Origin: Thiobacillus sp. UBA6918
GTDB taxonomy: Bacteria; Pseudomonadota; Gammaproteobacteria; Burkholderiales; Thiobacillaceae
DNA: 5,733 nt
Assembly (NCBI GenBank): GCA_002450925.1
Contig: DKAU01000151.1
Coordinates: forward strand, 1-5,733
Direction of reading: 5' to 3'
The stretch's first letter is position 1. Each line of letters opens with the position of its first letter. Below, in pieces: positions 1 through 4,824 of this stretch. The notes beneath the pieces were generated by a model that was given only the letters and a program-made list of their open reading frames with translations, searched no databases and was not told the DNA's origin. The translations under genes were made by a program, and so were the position numbers.

Positions 1-36
1 TGAGAATCACATTGTTGGCCAACAATGTGATTCTCA
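1..36. repeat. Perfect 36-bp palindrome at the left edge (two 18-bp arms, no spacer)
   Basis: Bases 1-18 are the exact reverse complement of bases 19-36, with the axis in the central GGCC. The right arm encodes the Asn-Asn-Val-Ile-Leu stretch expected in CcmF, so it is genuine coding sequence. The left arm stays open in frame but gives Arg-Ile-Thr-Leu-Leu. As I recall the family, this region carries a Ser-Arg-Glu motif about one residue further from the Asn-Asn pair, so the left arm fits poorly. A palindrome starting exactly at base 1 suggests a fold-back chimera or an assembly-graph end more than a biological site. Confidence 0.9.
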
Positions 37-941
37 TTTCTGCGCTGGGCTCGGTGCTGCTCGGTACGCTGTATCCGCTGCTGATGGATGCAATGGGGCT
101 GGGAAAAATTTCAGTCGGCCCACCCTACTTCAATTCCGTATTCGTGCCGCTGATTTCACCCGTCCTGTTCCTGATGGCGGTTGGCCCGCTCGCGCGCTGG
201 AAAGAGGCCAGCCTTCCGGACATGGTTACGCGCCTCAAGTGGGCACTGCTTATATCAGTCGCCACCGGTCTGCTGCTGCCTTTGACTCTGGAAGGATACA
301 AACCCTGGGCTGCACTTGGTTTGTTCCTGGCAACGTGGATCGCTTTGTCCGTTTTTGTCGGATTTGCCGAAAGGCTCAAGCCGGGCCAAGGTTCTTTGCT
401 GGAAAAATTGTCAAGGCTGCCGCGCGGTTTCTGGGGCATGCAGCTCGCCCATCTTGGCATGGCGATTGGTGTTGCCGGGATTTCCGTCGTGGCCAATTAC
501 ACCAGCGAACGCGATGTGCGCATGGAGGTGGACAGCTATGCCGAGATGGCGGGCTACACCTTCGTCTTCCATGGCACCAAGGTCACCGACGGCCCTAACT
601 ATCGCGCAGACACCGCTACGCTGGATGTACAGCGCAATGGCAAAACCATTGCAACCCTGCATCCTGAGAAACGTATCTACAATGCGTCGGGCATGCCAAT
701 GACCGAGGCATCCATCCACCCGACGATATTCCGCGACCTTTATGTTGCACTGGGTGAACCGATCGACATGAATGGCCGGATATGGATCGTGCGCCTGTTC
801 TACAAACCTTTCATCAACTGGCTATGGCTTGGCGCCATGTTCATGCTGGTGGGCGGACTTATGGCAGCATCCGACAAGCGATACCGGATTGCGCTCAAAC
901 GCAACGAGGCGCCTGCCAATGTTGCCGCTCAGGGAGCATAA
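3..941 (+). CDS. ccmF: Cytochrome c haem lyase subunit CcmF, C-terminal part (5' truncated by the window edge)
   Basis: CcmF is the integral inner-membrane core of the System I haem lyase. It takes haem from holo-CcmE and, with CcmH and CcmI, attaches it to apocytochrome c in the periplasm. About 310 residues are present, roughly the last half of a protein usually near 650 aa; the tryptophan-rich WWD haem-handling domain should lie upstream. Counting from the TTG at base 12, hydrophobic segments fall near residues 5-24, 42-60, 76-92, 98-118, 143-162 and 267-287. A periplasmic domain spans about 163-265. His147 in the Gln-Leu-Ala-His-Leu-Gly context sits at the start of a membrane helix and matches the position of the second transmembrane haem b ligand (His491 in E. 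coli). The Gly-Lys-Ile-Ser-Val-Gly-Pro-Pro-Tyr-Phe-Asn and Thr-Glu-Ala-Ser-Ile segments are family-typical. The TTG at 12 is not a real start; the frame is open to the edge. The first five or six codons lie in the suspect palindrome arm. It ends 3 nt before ccmG. Confidence 0.95.
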   Translation, partial: RITLLANNVILISALGSVLLGTLYPLLMDAMGLGKISVGPPYFNSVFVPLISPVLFLMAVGPLARWKEASLPDMVTRLKWALLISVATGLLLPLTLEGYKPWAALGLFLATWIALSVFVGFAERLKPGQGSLLEKLSRLPRGFWGMQLAHLGMAIGVAGISVVANYTSERDVRMEVDSYAEMAGYTFVFHGTKVTDGPNYRADTATLDVQRNGKTIATLHPEKRIYNASGMPMTEASIHPTIFRDLYVALGEPIDMNGRIWIVRLFYKPFINWLWLGAMFMLVGGLMAASDKRYRIALKRNEAPANVAAQGA

Positions 942-944
942 GTC

Positions 945-1466
945 ATGAAACGCTGGTTGCCACTGGTCATTTTTCTGGTTCTGGTCGGATTTTTTGCCAA
1001 GGGACTTTTTCTTAATCCCCACGAAGTACCATCCCCGTTTATTGGCCGTACCGCACCTGCCTTCACGCTTCCTTTAGCGGGAAATGCGAATGCCAGTTTC
1101 AGCCCATCCGACATGAAGGGAAAAGTCTGGATACTGAACGTATGGGCGCCATGGTGTTCAGCCTGCCGGCAGGAACATGGCTACCTGATGCAACTCGCTC
1201 AAACGGGTGCCGTTCAGATAGTGGGCCTGAACTGGAAGGATGCCGATCGTGAAGCCGCATCACTCCTTACTCGAATTGGCAGTCCTTACATTGCCGTGCC
1301 TGACGACCTGGATGGTCGGGTCGGCATCGACTATGGCGTAACCGGCACACCGGAAACCTACCTCATCGACCGGGAAGGCATCGTGCGCATGAAGCATATC
1401 GGCCCCATCGACGGCGAAGTGTGGATAAAAAAATTCGAACCCAAACTGAAGGAGTTGGGCGCATGA
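945..1466 (+). CDS. ccmG: Thiol:disulfide interchange protein CcmG (DsbE), membrane-anchored thioredoxin-like reductant
   Basis: This 173-aa protein is a periplasmic thioredoxin-fold reductant. It keeps the apocytochrome CXXCH cysteines (directly or through CcmH) reduced for haem attachment, and is itself recharged by a DsbD/CcdA-type membrane reductase not in this window. Residues 4-22 form an uncleaved signal anchor. The redox motif is Trp-Ala-Pro-Trp-Cys-Ser-Ala-Cys with cysteines 71 and 74, followed by Arg-Gln-Glu-His as in E. coli CcmG. The cis-proline loop Gly-Thr-Pro-Glu-Thr-Tyr-Leu-Ile-Asp (Pro136) is a hallmark of the CcmG/DsbE subgroup and separates it from generic thioredoxins. The dipeptide between the cysteines is Ser-Ala, where E. 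coli has Pro-Thr. The ATG is preceded by AGGGAG at 931-936 with 8-nt spacing, inside the end of ccmF. The stop overlaps the ccmH start by 4 nt. Confidence 0.95.
   Translation: MKRWLPLVIFLVLVGFFAKGLFLNPHEVPSPFIGRTAPAFTLPLAGNANASFSPSDMKGKVWILNVWAPWCSACRQEHGYLMQLAQTGAVQIVGLNWKDADREAASLLTRIGSPYIAVPDDLDGRVGIDYGVTGTPETYLIDREGIVRMKHIGPIDGEVWIKKFEPKLKELGA
1451..1454 (+). promoter_or_regulatory. Shine-Dalgarno GGAG that fixes the ccmH start
   Basis: GGAG lies 8 nt before the ATG at 1463, inside the last codons of ccmG. It supports the 1463 start over a further-upstream in-frame ATG at 1421. That longer start would put a charged, unrelated 14-residue extension before the signal peptide. Confidence 0.75.
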
Positions 1467-1933
1467 AAGTCTTTTTACTGATTCTTTTGGCCCTGCCGGT
1501 CGCCGCATTTTCTGCTGAGCAGACTGCCTCCCTGAAAGAAGCACTGCCGGTTTCAGATGAGCCCGCCATTGAGCAGCGCATGGTCAATCTGGCGGAAGAC
1601 CTCCGCTGCCTGGTATGCCAGAACGAGTCGCTTGCCGGGTCACATGCGGAATTGGCAGAAGATCTCCGCAAGGAGATTCGCGAACAGATGAAGGCCGGAA
1701 AATCTGACAAGGAAGTCATCGACTACCTCACTAACCGTTACGGGGATTTCGTGCTTTACCGCCCCCCCTTAAAACCTGTCACCTATCTGCTCTGGTTCGG
1801 CCCGTTGCTGTTTCTTGGCATAGGTGGAAGCATCTGGTACGCCACACTCCGGCGTCGCCGCACCATGCAGTCCGCTGAAATAGACGAGCAAAAACTCGCG
1901 GTAGCCGCTCAACTCCTGGAAGAAAAAGAATGA
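1463..1933 (+). CDS. ccmH: Cytochrome c maturation protein CcmH (CcmL/CycL type), periplasmic thiol oxidoreductase
   Basis: CcmH works with CcmG on the thiol chemistry of apocytochrome c and is part of the CcmF-CcmH-CcmI haem ligation module. The 156-aa product has a cleavable signal peptide at about residues 1-18 (likely cleavage after Phe-Ser-Ala). Next comes a short periplasmic helical domain with the diagnostic Leu-Arg-Cys-Leu-Val-Cys-Gln-Asn motif (Cys49 and Cys52). The family-typical Asp-Tyr-Leu-Thr-Asn-Arg-Tyr-Gly-Asp-Phe-Val-Leu-Tyr-Arg-Pro-Pro stretch follows at 88-102. A membrane helix lies at about 106-126, with a short basic-then-acidic cytoplasmic tail. Its length matches the short CcmH form. 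In E. coli CcmH a CcmI-like domain is fused at the C-terminus, whereas here that domain is the separate next gene. The start overlaps the ccmG stop and the stop overlaps the ccmI start, each by ATGA, implying translational coupling. Confidence 0.95.
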   Translation: MKVFLLILLALPVAAFSAEQTASLKEALPVSDEPAIEQRMVNLAEDLRCLVCQNESLAGSHAELAEDLRKEIREQMKAGKSDKEVIDYLTNRYGDFVLYRPPLKPVTYLLWFGPLLFLGIGGSIWYATLRRRRTMQSAEIDEQKLAVAAQLLEEKE

Positions 1934-3219
1934 ACCCGTTCTGGACCGTCAGCCTGTTCTGGATTGCCGCGATTGTTTGCGTGGCCATTGCCCTCGCCTT
2001 TGTACTACCCGTATTGTTGCGTCCTCGCCGTCAAGGCAAACAACGCGCGAGGAGCGAAATCAACATCGCCGTGTATCGCGATCAGCTGAAGGAGATGGAG
2101 GCCGACAAGGAAAACGGCCTGCTTTCGGAAGAGCAATTCAAGGCCACAAAACTGGAACTTGAATCCAGACTTGCCGAGGATGCCTTGTCGGCTGAAGAAA
2201 CGCCCAAAACCGTCTCAACCATCCATCGCACATTGGGATATGGTCTCGGTGTTTTGCTGACATCGGCTTCCTTTGGCCTCTATTTCTGGCTGGGCAACCC
2301 GATGTCGATGGTTTCAGCCACAGGAATGGAACCCGCCGCAGCCCATCCTGACATGAGCGCTTCTCAAGGCGATCATGATTTCCAGAAGATGATCGAGCGC
2401 GTGGAAGAAAAAATCCGCGCCAATCCCGACGATGGCAATGCCTGGGCATTGCTTGCCAAATCCTATGCTGCAACAAGCCAGTGGCCCCAGGCACTGCAGG
2501 CCTACGAAAAGGCAATTCAGTTTCTTCCCCATGACGCCTCAGTGCTATCAGGCTATGCCGAAGCACTGGCAATCAAGAACAACCGGTCGTTGAACGGAAA
2601 GGTCGTGAAATTGGTCAAGAAGGCACTGGAATCCGACCCGAATGACATCAAGGGGCTGGAACTGGCTGGCGTCATGGCCTTTCAGGACAAAAACTACGCG
2701 AAGGCTAGCAATTATTTCAAGCGCCTACATGCTCTGTTGCCTCCGGATTCCCAATATGCTCAGGACATTTTGGGCGCACAGAAAAAGGCCGACAGTTTCC
2801 TGGAGAAAAACGGAACAACTGAAACAGCCAACCCTGCAATGGAACCCCCCGCCGGCAAACCAACCGGGAATGCCTCTGTCGCCACAATCAAGGGAATTGT
2901 CGATATTGCGCCTGAACTCAAATCCAGCCTCTCCGCCAATGATGTGCTGTTTGTTTTTGCGCGTTCACCCGGAGGAGGCCCGCCCGTGGCAGCCTTGCGC
3001 GCAAGCGCAAACCAGCTTCCTCTCGAATTTGAACTGAATGACTCCATGGCAATGAACCCGTCAAACAGCCTTTCGCAACAAAAAGAGGTCATGATTGTTG
3101 CCCGGATTTCAAAAACGGGCAGCGCGATAGGCCAAAGCGGCGACATGGAAGGCACGCAGTCCGGTGTGAAAGTTGGAACTGCCGGTTTGAAAATCCAGAT
3201 TAACCAAGTCAAACCCTAG
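1930..3219 (+). CDS. ccmI: Cytochrome c biogenesis protein CcmI (CycH), TPR apocytochrome chaperone
   Basis: CcmI binds the C-terminus of apocytochrome c and delivers it to the CcmF-CcmH haem lyase. The 429-aa product shows the two-membrane-segment plan of the family. A first helix lies at about 5-30. A cytoplasmic segment with a leucine-zipper-like helix follows at about 43-88 (Tyr-Arg-Asp-Gln-Leu-Lys-Glu-Met-Glu, then Leu-Leu-Ser-Glu-Glu-Gln-Phe). A second helix spans about 100-122. The periplasmic part begins with a Met/Ala-rich linker, then TPR-like helical pairs at about 166-200, 201-236 and 237-271, with Trp172, Tyr179, Ala188 and Pro200 at typical TPR positions. A Pro/Ala/Asn linker near 294-316 leads to a beta-rich C-terminal domain at about 317-429 with Phe-Val-Phe-Ala-Arg and Asp-Ser-Met-Ala-Met motifs, typical of long CcmI proteins. 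GGAAG at 1918-1922 is 7 nt before the ATG, which overlaps the ccmH stop. It is the last ccm gene here; 123 bp of non-coding DNA follow. Confidence 0.93.
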   Translation: MNPFWTVSLFWIAAIVCVAIALAFVLPVLLRPRRQGKQRARSEINIAVYRDQLKEMEADKENGLLSEEQFKATKLELESRLAEDALSAEETPKTVSTIHRTLGYGLGVLLTSASFGLYFWLGNPMSMVSATGMEPAAAHPDMSASQGDHDFQKMIERVEEKIRANPDDGNAWALLAKSYAATSQWPQALQAYEKAIQFLPHDASVLSGYAEALAIKNNRSLNGKVVKLVKKALESDPNDIKGLELAGVMAFQDKNYAKASNYFKRLHALLPPDSQYAQDILGAQKKADSFLEKNGTTETANPAMEPPAGKPTGNASVATIKGIVDIAPELKSSLSANDVLFVFARSPGGGPPVAALRASANQLPLEFELNDSMAMNPSNSLSQQKEVMIVARISKTGSAIGQSGDMEGTQSGVKVGTAGLKIQINQVKP

Positions 3220-3243
3220 GCATTCCCGGTCCAGAGATCAGCT

Positions 3244-3271
3244 TTGTCTATCTGTTTGCCGAGACCATAAA
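3244..3271 (+). promoter_or_regulatory. Weak sigma70-like promoter candidate upstream of yqgE
   Basis: TTGTCT (3244-3249) and CATAAA (3266-3271) are separated by 16 bp, each matching 4 of 6 consensus bases. Transcription would start near 3278, just before the 3280-3316 inverted repeat. A second possible -10, TAAAAT at 3325-3330, has a closer match but no recognisable -35. The assignment rests on position (the only gap between two gene clusters) and weak motif matches, so read-through from ccmI remains possible. Confidence 0.25.
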
Positions 3272-3279
3272 TCGAACCA

Positions 3280-3316
3280 ATTTCAATTTTTGCTTTCCCA
3301 GTACAAAGATTGAAAT
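3280..3316 (+). promoter_or_regulatory. Imperfect 13-bp inverted repeat / AU-rich stem-loop before yqgE
   Basis: Arms 3280-3292 and 3304-3316 pair over 13 positions, 12 Watson-Crick plus one G-U wobble (3288 with 3308), around an 11-nt loop. The stem is mainly A/T with one closing G-C at the loop and no T-run follows, so it is a poor intrinsic terminator. It could be a protein-binding dyad, an mRNA 5' stem-loop or a processing site. It ends 26 nt before the yqgE ATG. The pairing is seen directly; any role is inference. Confidence 0.5.
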
Positions 3317-3328
3317 GTGAGGTTTAAA

Positions 3329-3361
3329 ATGGCTCTGAACACATGGACACCGTCAACCTGA
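3329..3361 (+). other. Possible 10-codon leader ORF overlapping the yqgE start
   Basis: An ATG at 3329 opens a 10-codon frame ending in TGA at 3359-3361 (Met-Ala-Leu-Asn-Thr-Trp-Thr-Pro-Ser-Thr). GAGG at 3319-3322 sits 6 nt before this ATG, a better Shine-Dalgarno placement than anything before the yqgE ATG at 3343, which lies inside the mini-ORF in another frame. Translation and termination here could feed or compete with yqgE initiation. Such a short frame can easily arise by chance. Confidence 0.25.
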
Positions 3362-3900
3362 CCAACCACTTCCTGATCGCCATGCCCAACATGGTTGATC
3401 CCAATTTTTCCGGCACCCTGACCTATATTGCGGATCATGGAACGGAAGGCGCTTTGGGGGTGATCGTCAACCGCCCCATAGAACTGGAACTATCCGCCCT
3501 GTTCGATCAGATCGGCCTGAATTTGCCTGATGATCTCAAGGGTCAGATTGTCTATCTCGGCGGTCCGGTGCAGCAGGAACGCGGTTTCGTCCTGCATACC
3601 CCTACCGAACCCTACTCATCCACATTGAATGTGACTGAAGGGGTCAGCCTGACCACCTCCAAGGATGTACTTGAAGCCGTGTCAGAAGGTAAAGGCCCAA
3701 CCAAGTTCATGGTATCGCTGGGCTATTCCGGCTGGGCAGCAGGCCAACTGGAAGACGAAATCGCCCAGAATGCCTGGCTTTCCGTTGAGGCCGACCCCCA
3801 CGTCATTTTCGACCTGCCTGCAGAGGAGCGTCTCCCAGCAGCCATGCGCATGCTGGGTATAGATTTTTCCAATCTTTCCGACGAGGCCGGGCACGCTTGA
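3343..3900 (+). CDS. yqgE: YqgE/AlgH family protein (DUF179)
   Basis: This 185-aa soluble, presumably cytoplasmic protein belongs to the widespread YqgE/AlgH family. Its biochemical role is not firmly established; AlgH was named in Pseudomonas for an effect on alginate expression. The full family pattern is visible. The N-terminus is Leu-Thr-Asn-His-Phe-Leu-Ile-Ala-Met-Pro (6-15), followed by Gly-Ala-Leu-Gly-Val-Ile-Val-Asn-Arg-Pro (36-45) and Gly-Gly-Pro-Val plus Glu-Arg-Gly-Phe-Val-Leu-His (73-85). The last blocks are Leu-Gly-Tyr-Ser-Gly-Trp-Ala-Ala-Gly-Gln-Leu-Glu (126-137) and Asn-Ala-Trp-Leu (143-146). Length is normal for the family. The ATG at 3343 is the only reasonable start, because an in-frame TAA lies at 3325-3327 and the N-terminus aligns with known members. 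Its own ribosome-binding site is weak. Placement just before ruvX is conserved in many proteobacteria and suggests a functional link. Confidence 0.95.
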   Translation: MDTVNLTNHFLIAMPNMVDPNFSGTLTYIADHGTEGALGVIVNRPIELELSALFDQIGLNLPDDLKGQIVYLGGPVQQERGFVLHTPTEPYSSTLNVTEGVSLTTSKDVLEAVSEGKGPTKFMVSLGYSGWAAGQLEDEIAQNAWLSVEADPHVIFDLPAEERLPAAMRMLGIDFSNLSDEAGHA

Positions 3901-3918
3901 GCCCCGGCACGAAAGTGC
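3886..3918 (+). promoter_or_regulatory. Two mutually exclusive small hairpins at the yqgE/ruvX junction
   Basis: GCCGGG at 3886-3891 can pair with CCCGGC at 3903-3908 across the yqgE stop codon, a 6-bp all-GC stem with an 11-nt loop. Alternatively GCAC (3907-3910) pairs with GTGC (3915-3918) around a GAAA tetraloop of the stable GNRA class. The second hairpin ends 4 nt before the ruvX ATG and covers its only purine-rich Shine-Dalgarno candidate, GAAAG at 3911-3915. The structures share bases 3907-3908, so only one can form at a time. There is no T-run, so this is not an intrinsic terminator. Role is inferred. Confidence 0.35.
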
Positions 3919-3922
3919 ACAA

Positions 3923-4348
3923 ATGAGCCAAGGTACCGTTCTGGCCTTCGATTACGGCCTCAAGCGAACAGGCGTGGCCTCGGGTGAACTGGAAATCGGC
4001 GTCGCCCACCCTCTCGCAACGATTCAGGCCGATTCACGGGCTGTGCGTTTTTCCGCCATCGACAAACTGATCAATGAATGGCAACCGGGCCTGCTGGTTG
4101 TCGGACTGCCACTTCATCCGGACGACGGCGAGCACGAAATGACACGGGCAGCTCGAAATTTTGCGGCTGGGCTGGAAGAGCGCTACAAGCTGCCGGTTTT
4201 TCTTCATGATGAACGCTATTCCAGCGTTGTTGCCGAGGATGAAATTCGTTCTGTAAAGAAGGCAGGGGTAAAATCAGGGCATTCCGTGGATGCACGGGCC
4301 GCCCAACTGATCCTGCAAGGTTTTTTTGATGAACGCGCCACTGCCTGA
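3923..4348 (+). CDS. ruvX: RuvX/YqgF, RNase H-fold pre-16S rRNA nuclease (Holliday junction resolvase-like)
   Basis: RuvX (YqgF) belongs to the RNase H-like superfamily. In E. coli it is implicated in 5'-end maturation of 16S rRNA and was earlier predicted to be a Holliday junction resolvase. The 141-aa length is typical. The first strand carries Ala-Phe-Asp-Tyr-Gly-Leu-Lys-Arg-Thr-Gly-Val-Ala with catalytic-type Asp10. The central strand Leu-Val-Val-Gly-Leu-Pro-Leu (58-64) is followed by an acidic loop. Asp-Glu-Arg-Tyr-Ser-Ser (96-101) and the C-terminal Val-Asp-Ala-Arg-Ala-Ala-Gln-Leu-Ile-Leu-Gln helix with Asp123 complete the expected acidic site. The family more often has Phe-Gly than Tyr-Gly after Asp10, a mild variation. 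The start is set by this alignment; the upstream ribosome-binding site is weak and may be in a hairpin. The last 20 nt overlap pyrR. Confidence 0.95.
   Translation: MSQGTVLAFDYGLKRTGVASGELEIGVAHPLATIQADSRAVRFSAIDKLINEWQPGLLVVGLPLHPDDGEHEMTRAARNFAAGLEERYKLPVFLHDERYSSVVAEDEIRSVKKAGVKSGHSVDARAAQLILQGFFDERATA
4317..4320 (+). promoter_or_regulatory. Shine-Dalgarno AAGG that supports the pyrR start at 4329
   Basis: AAGG lies 8 nt before the ATG at 4329, inside ruvX, with seven consecutive T residues (4321-4327) in the spacer. It supports ATG 4329 over the in-frame TTG immediately before it at 4326. Confidence 0.65.
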
Positions 4349-4823
4349 AGTCGCCAGTCTGCTCAAGAAGCTGGCCGATCTTATCCGACCCACCCTCACA
4401 CCCGATACCGCTCTGGTCGGCATTCATACCGGCGGCGCATGGGTCGCCGCAGAATTGCACCGCATGCTTAAACCCGCGCTTCCACTAGGAACCCTGGACA
4501 TTTCCTTCTACCGCGACGACTTCTCCCGCATTGGCCTGCACCCCCAGGTCAAGCCTTCGGCCATTCCCTTCGTGGTTGAAAACCAGCCCATCATCCTGAT
4601 CGATGATGTGTTGCACACCGGGCGCACGGTACGTGCTGCCATGAACGAACTCTTCGATTATGGGCGCCCCAGCGCCATCAGCCTGGCGGTATTGGTGGAC
4701 CGCGGCGGGCACGAACTTCCCATCCGACCGGATTTTTGCGGTTTGGCACTGGAAATTAACCCCCAACAGAACGTACAATTGCACCGCAATGAACAAGGCC
4801 AACTTTCGCTGACCATCGCCTGA
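4329..4823 (+). CDS. pyrR: PyrR, bifunctional pyrimidine operon regulator / uracil phosphoribosyltransferase
   Basis: PyrR proteins have a type I phosphoribosyltransferase fold. They can convert uracil plus PRPP to UMP, and in Bacillus-type bacteria they bind pyr mRNA to cause attenuation when UMP is high. This 164-aa product carries the PRPP-binding signature Ile-Ile-Leu-Ile-Asp-Asp-Val-Leu-His-Thr-Gly-Arg-Thr (88-100), which closely matches the B. subtilis PyrR loop. It also has Asp-Ile-Ser-Phe-Tyr-Arg-Asp-Asp (57-64) and Leu-Val-Asp-Arg-Gly-Gly-His-Glu-Leu-Pro-Ile-Arg (122-133), both PyrR-specific and absent from ordinary Upp enzymes. It is slightly shorter than the roughly 180-aa Bacillus protein, mostly at the N-terminus. 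The gene overlaps ruvX by 20 nt and is 1 nt from pyrB, so no leader attenuator can fit before pyrB. Whether it regulates RNA or acts only in uracil salvage cannot be told from the sequence. Confidence 0.93.
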   Translation: MNAPLPEVASLLKKLADLIRPTLTPDTALVGIHTGGAWVAAELHRMLKPALPLGTLDISFYRDDFSRIGLHPQVKPSAIPFVVENQPIILIDDVLHTGRTVRAAMNELFDYGRPSAISLAVLVDRGGHELPIRPDFCGLALEINPQQNVQLHRNEQGQLSLTIA

Positions 4824-4824
4824 C

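Noticed and set aside
239..719. Overlapping open frames on both strands inside ccmF
   Set aside because: They are out of frame with the strongly conserved CcmF sequence and encode Cys/Trp/Arg-rich peptides typical of shadow frames in GC-rich DNA.
1421..1462. Upstream ATG giving ccmH a 14-residue N-terminal extension
   Set aside because: The extension is charged, lies before a clean signal peptide and lacks a ribosome-binding site; the 1463 start has GGAG at 8-nt spacing and the standard ATGA overlap.
2138..3212. Several - strand open frames of 72-150 codons opposite ccmI
   Set aside because: They overlap each other and a well-supported ccmI with intact domains; the peptides look like reverse-complement noise with no family motifs.
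3220..3342. Rho-independent terminator after ccmI
   Set aside because: The only substantial hairpin is AT-rich, has no following T-tract, and lies close to yqgE, so the classical definition is not met.
4326..4328. TTG as the pyrR start codon
   Set aside because: It is directly followed by an ATG with proper spacing to AAGG, so the ATG is preferred; the difference is one residue.
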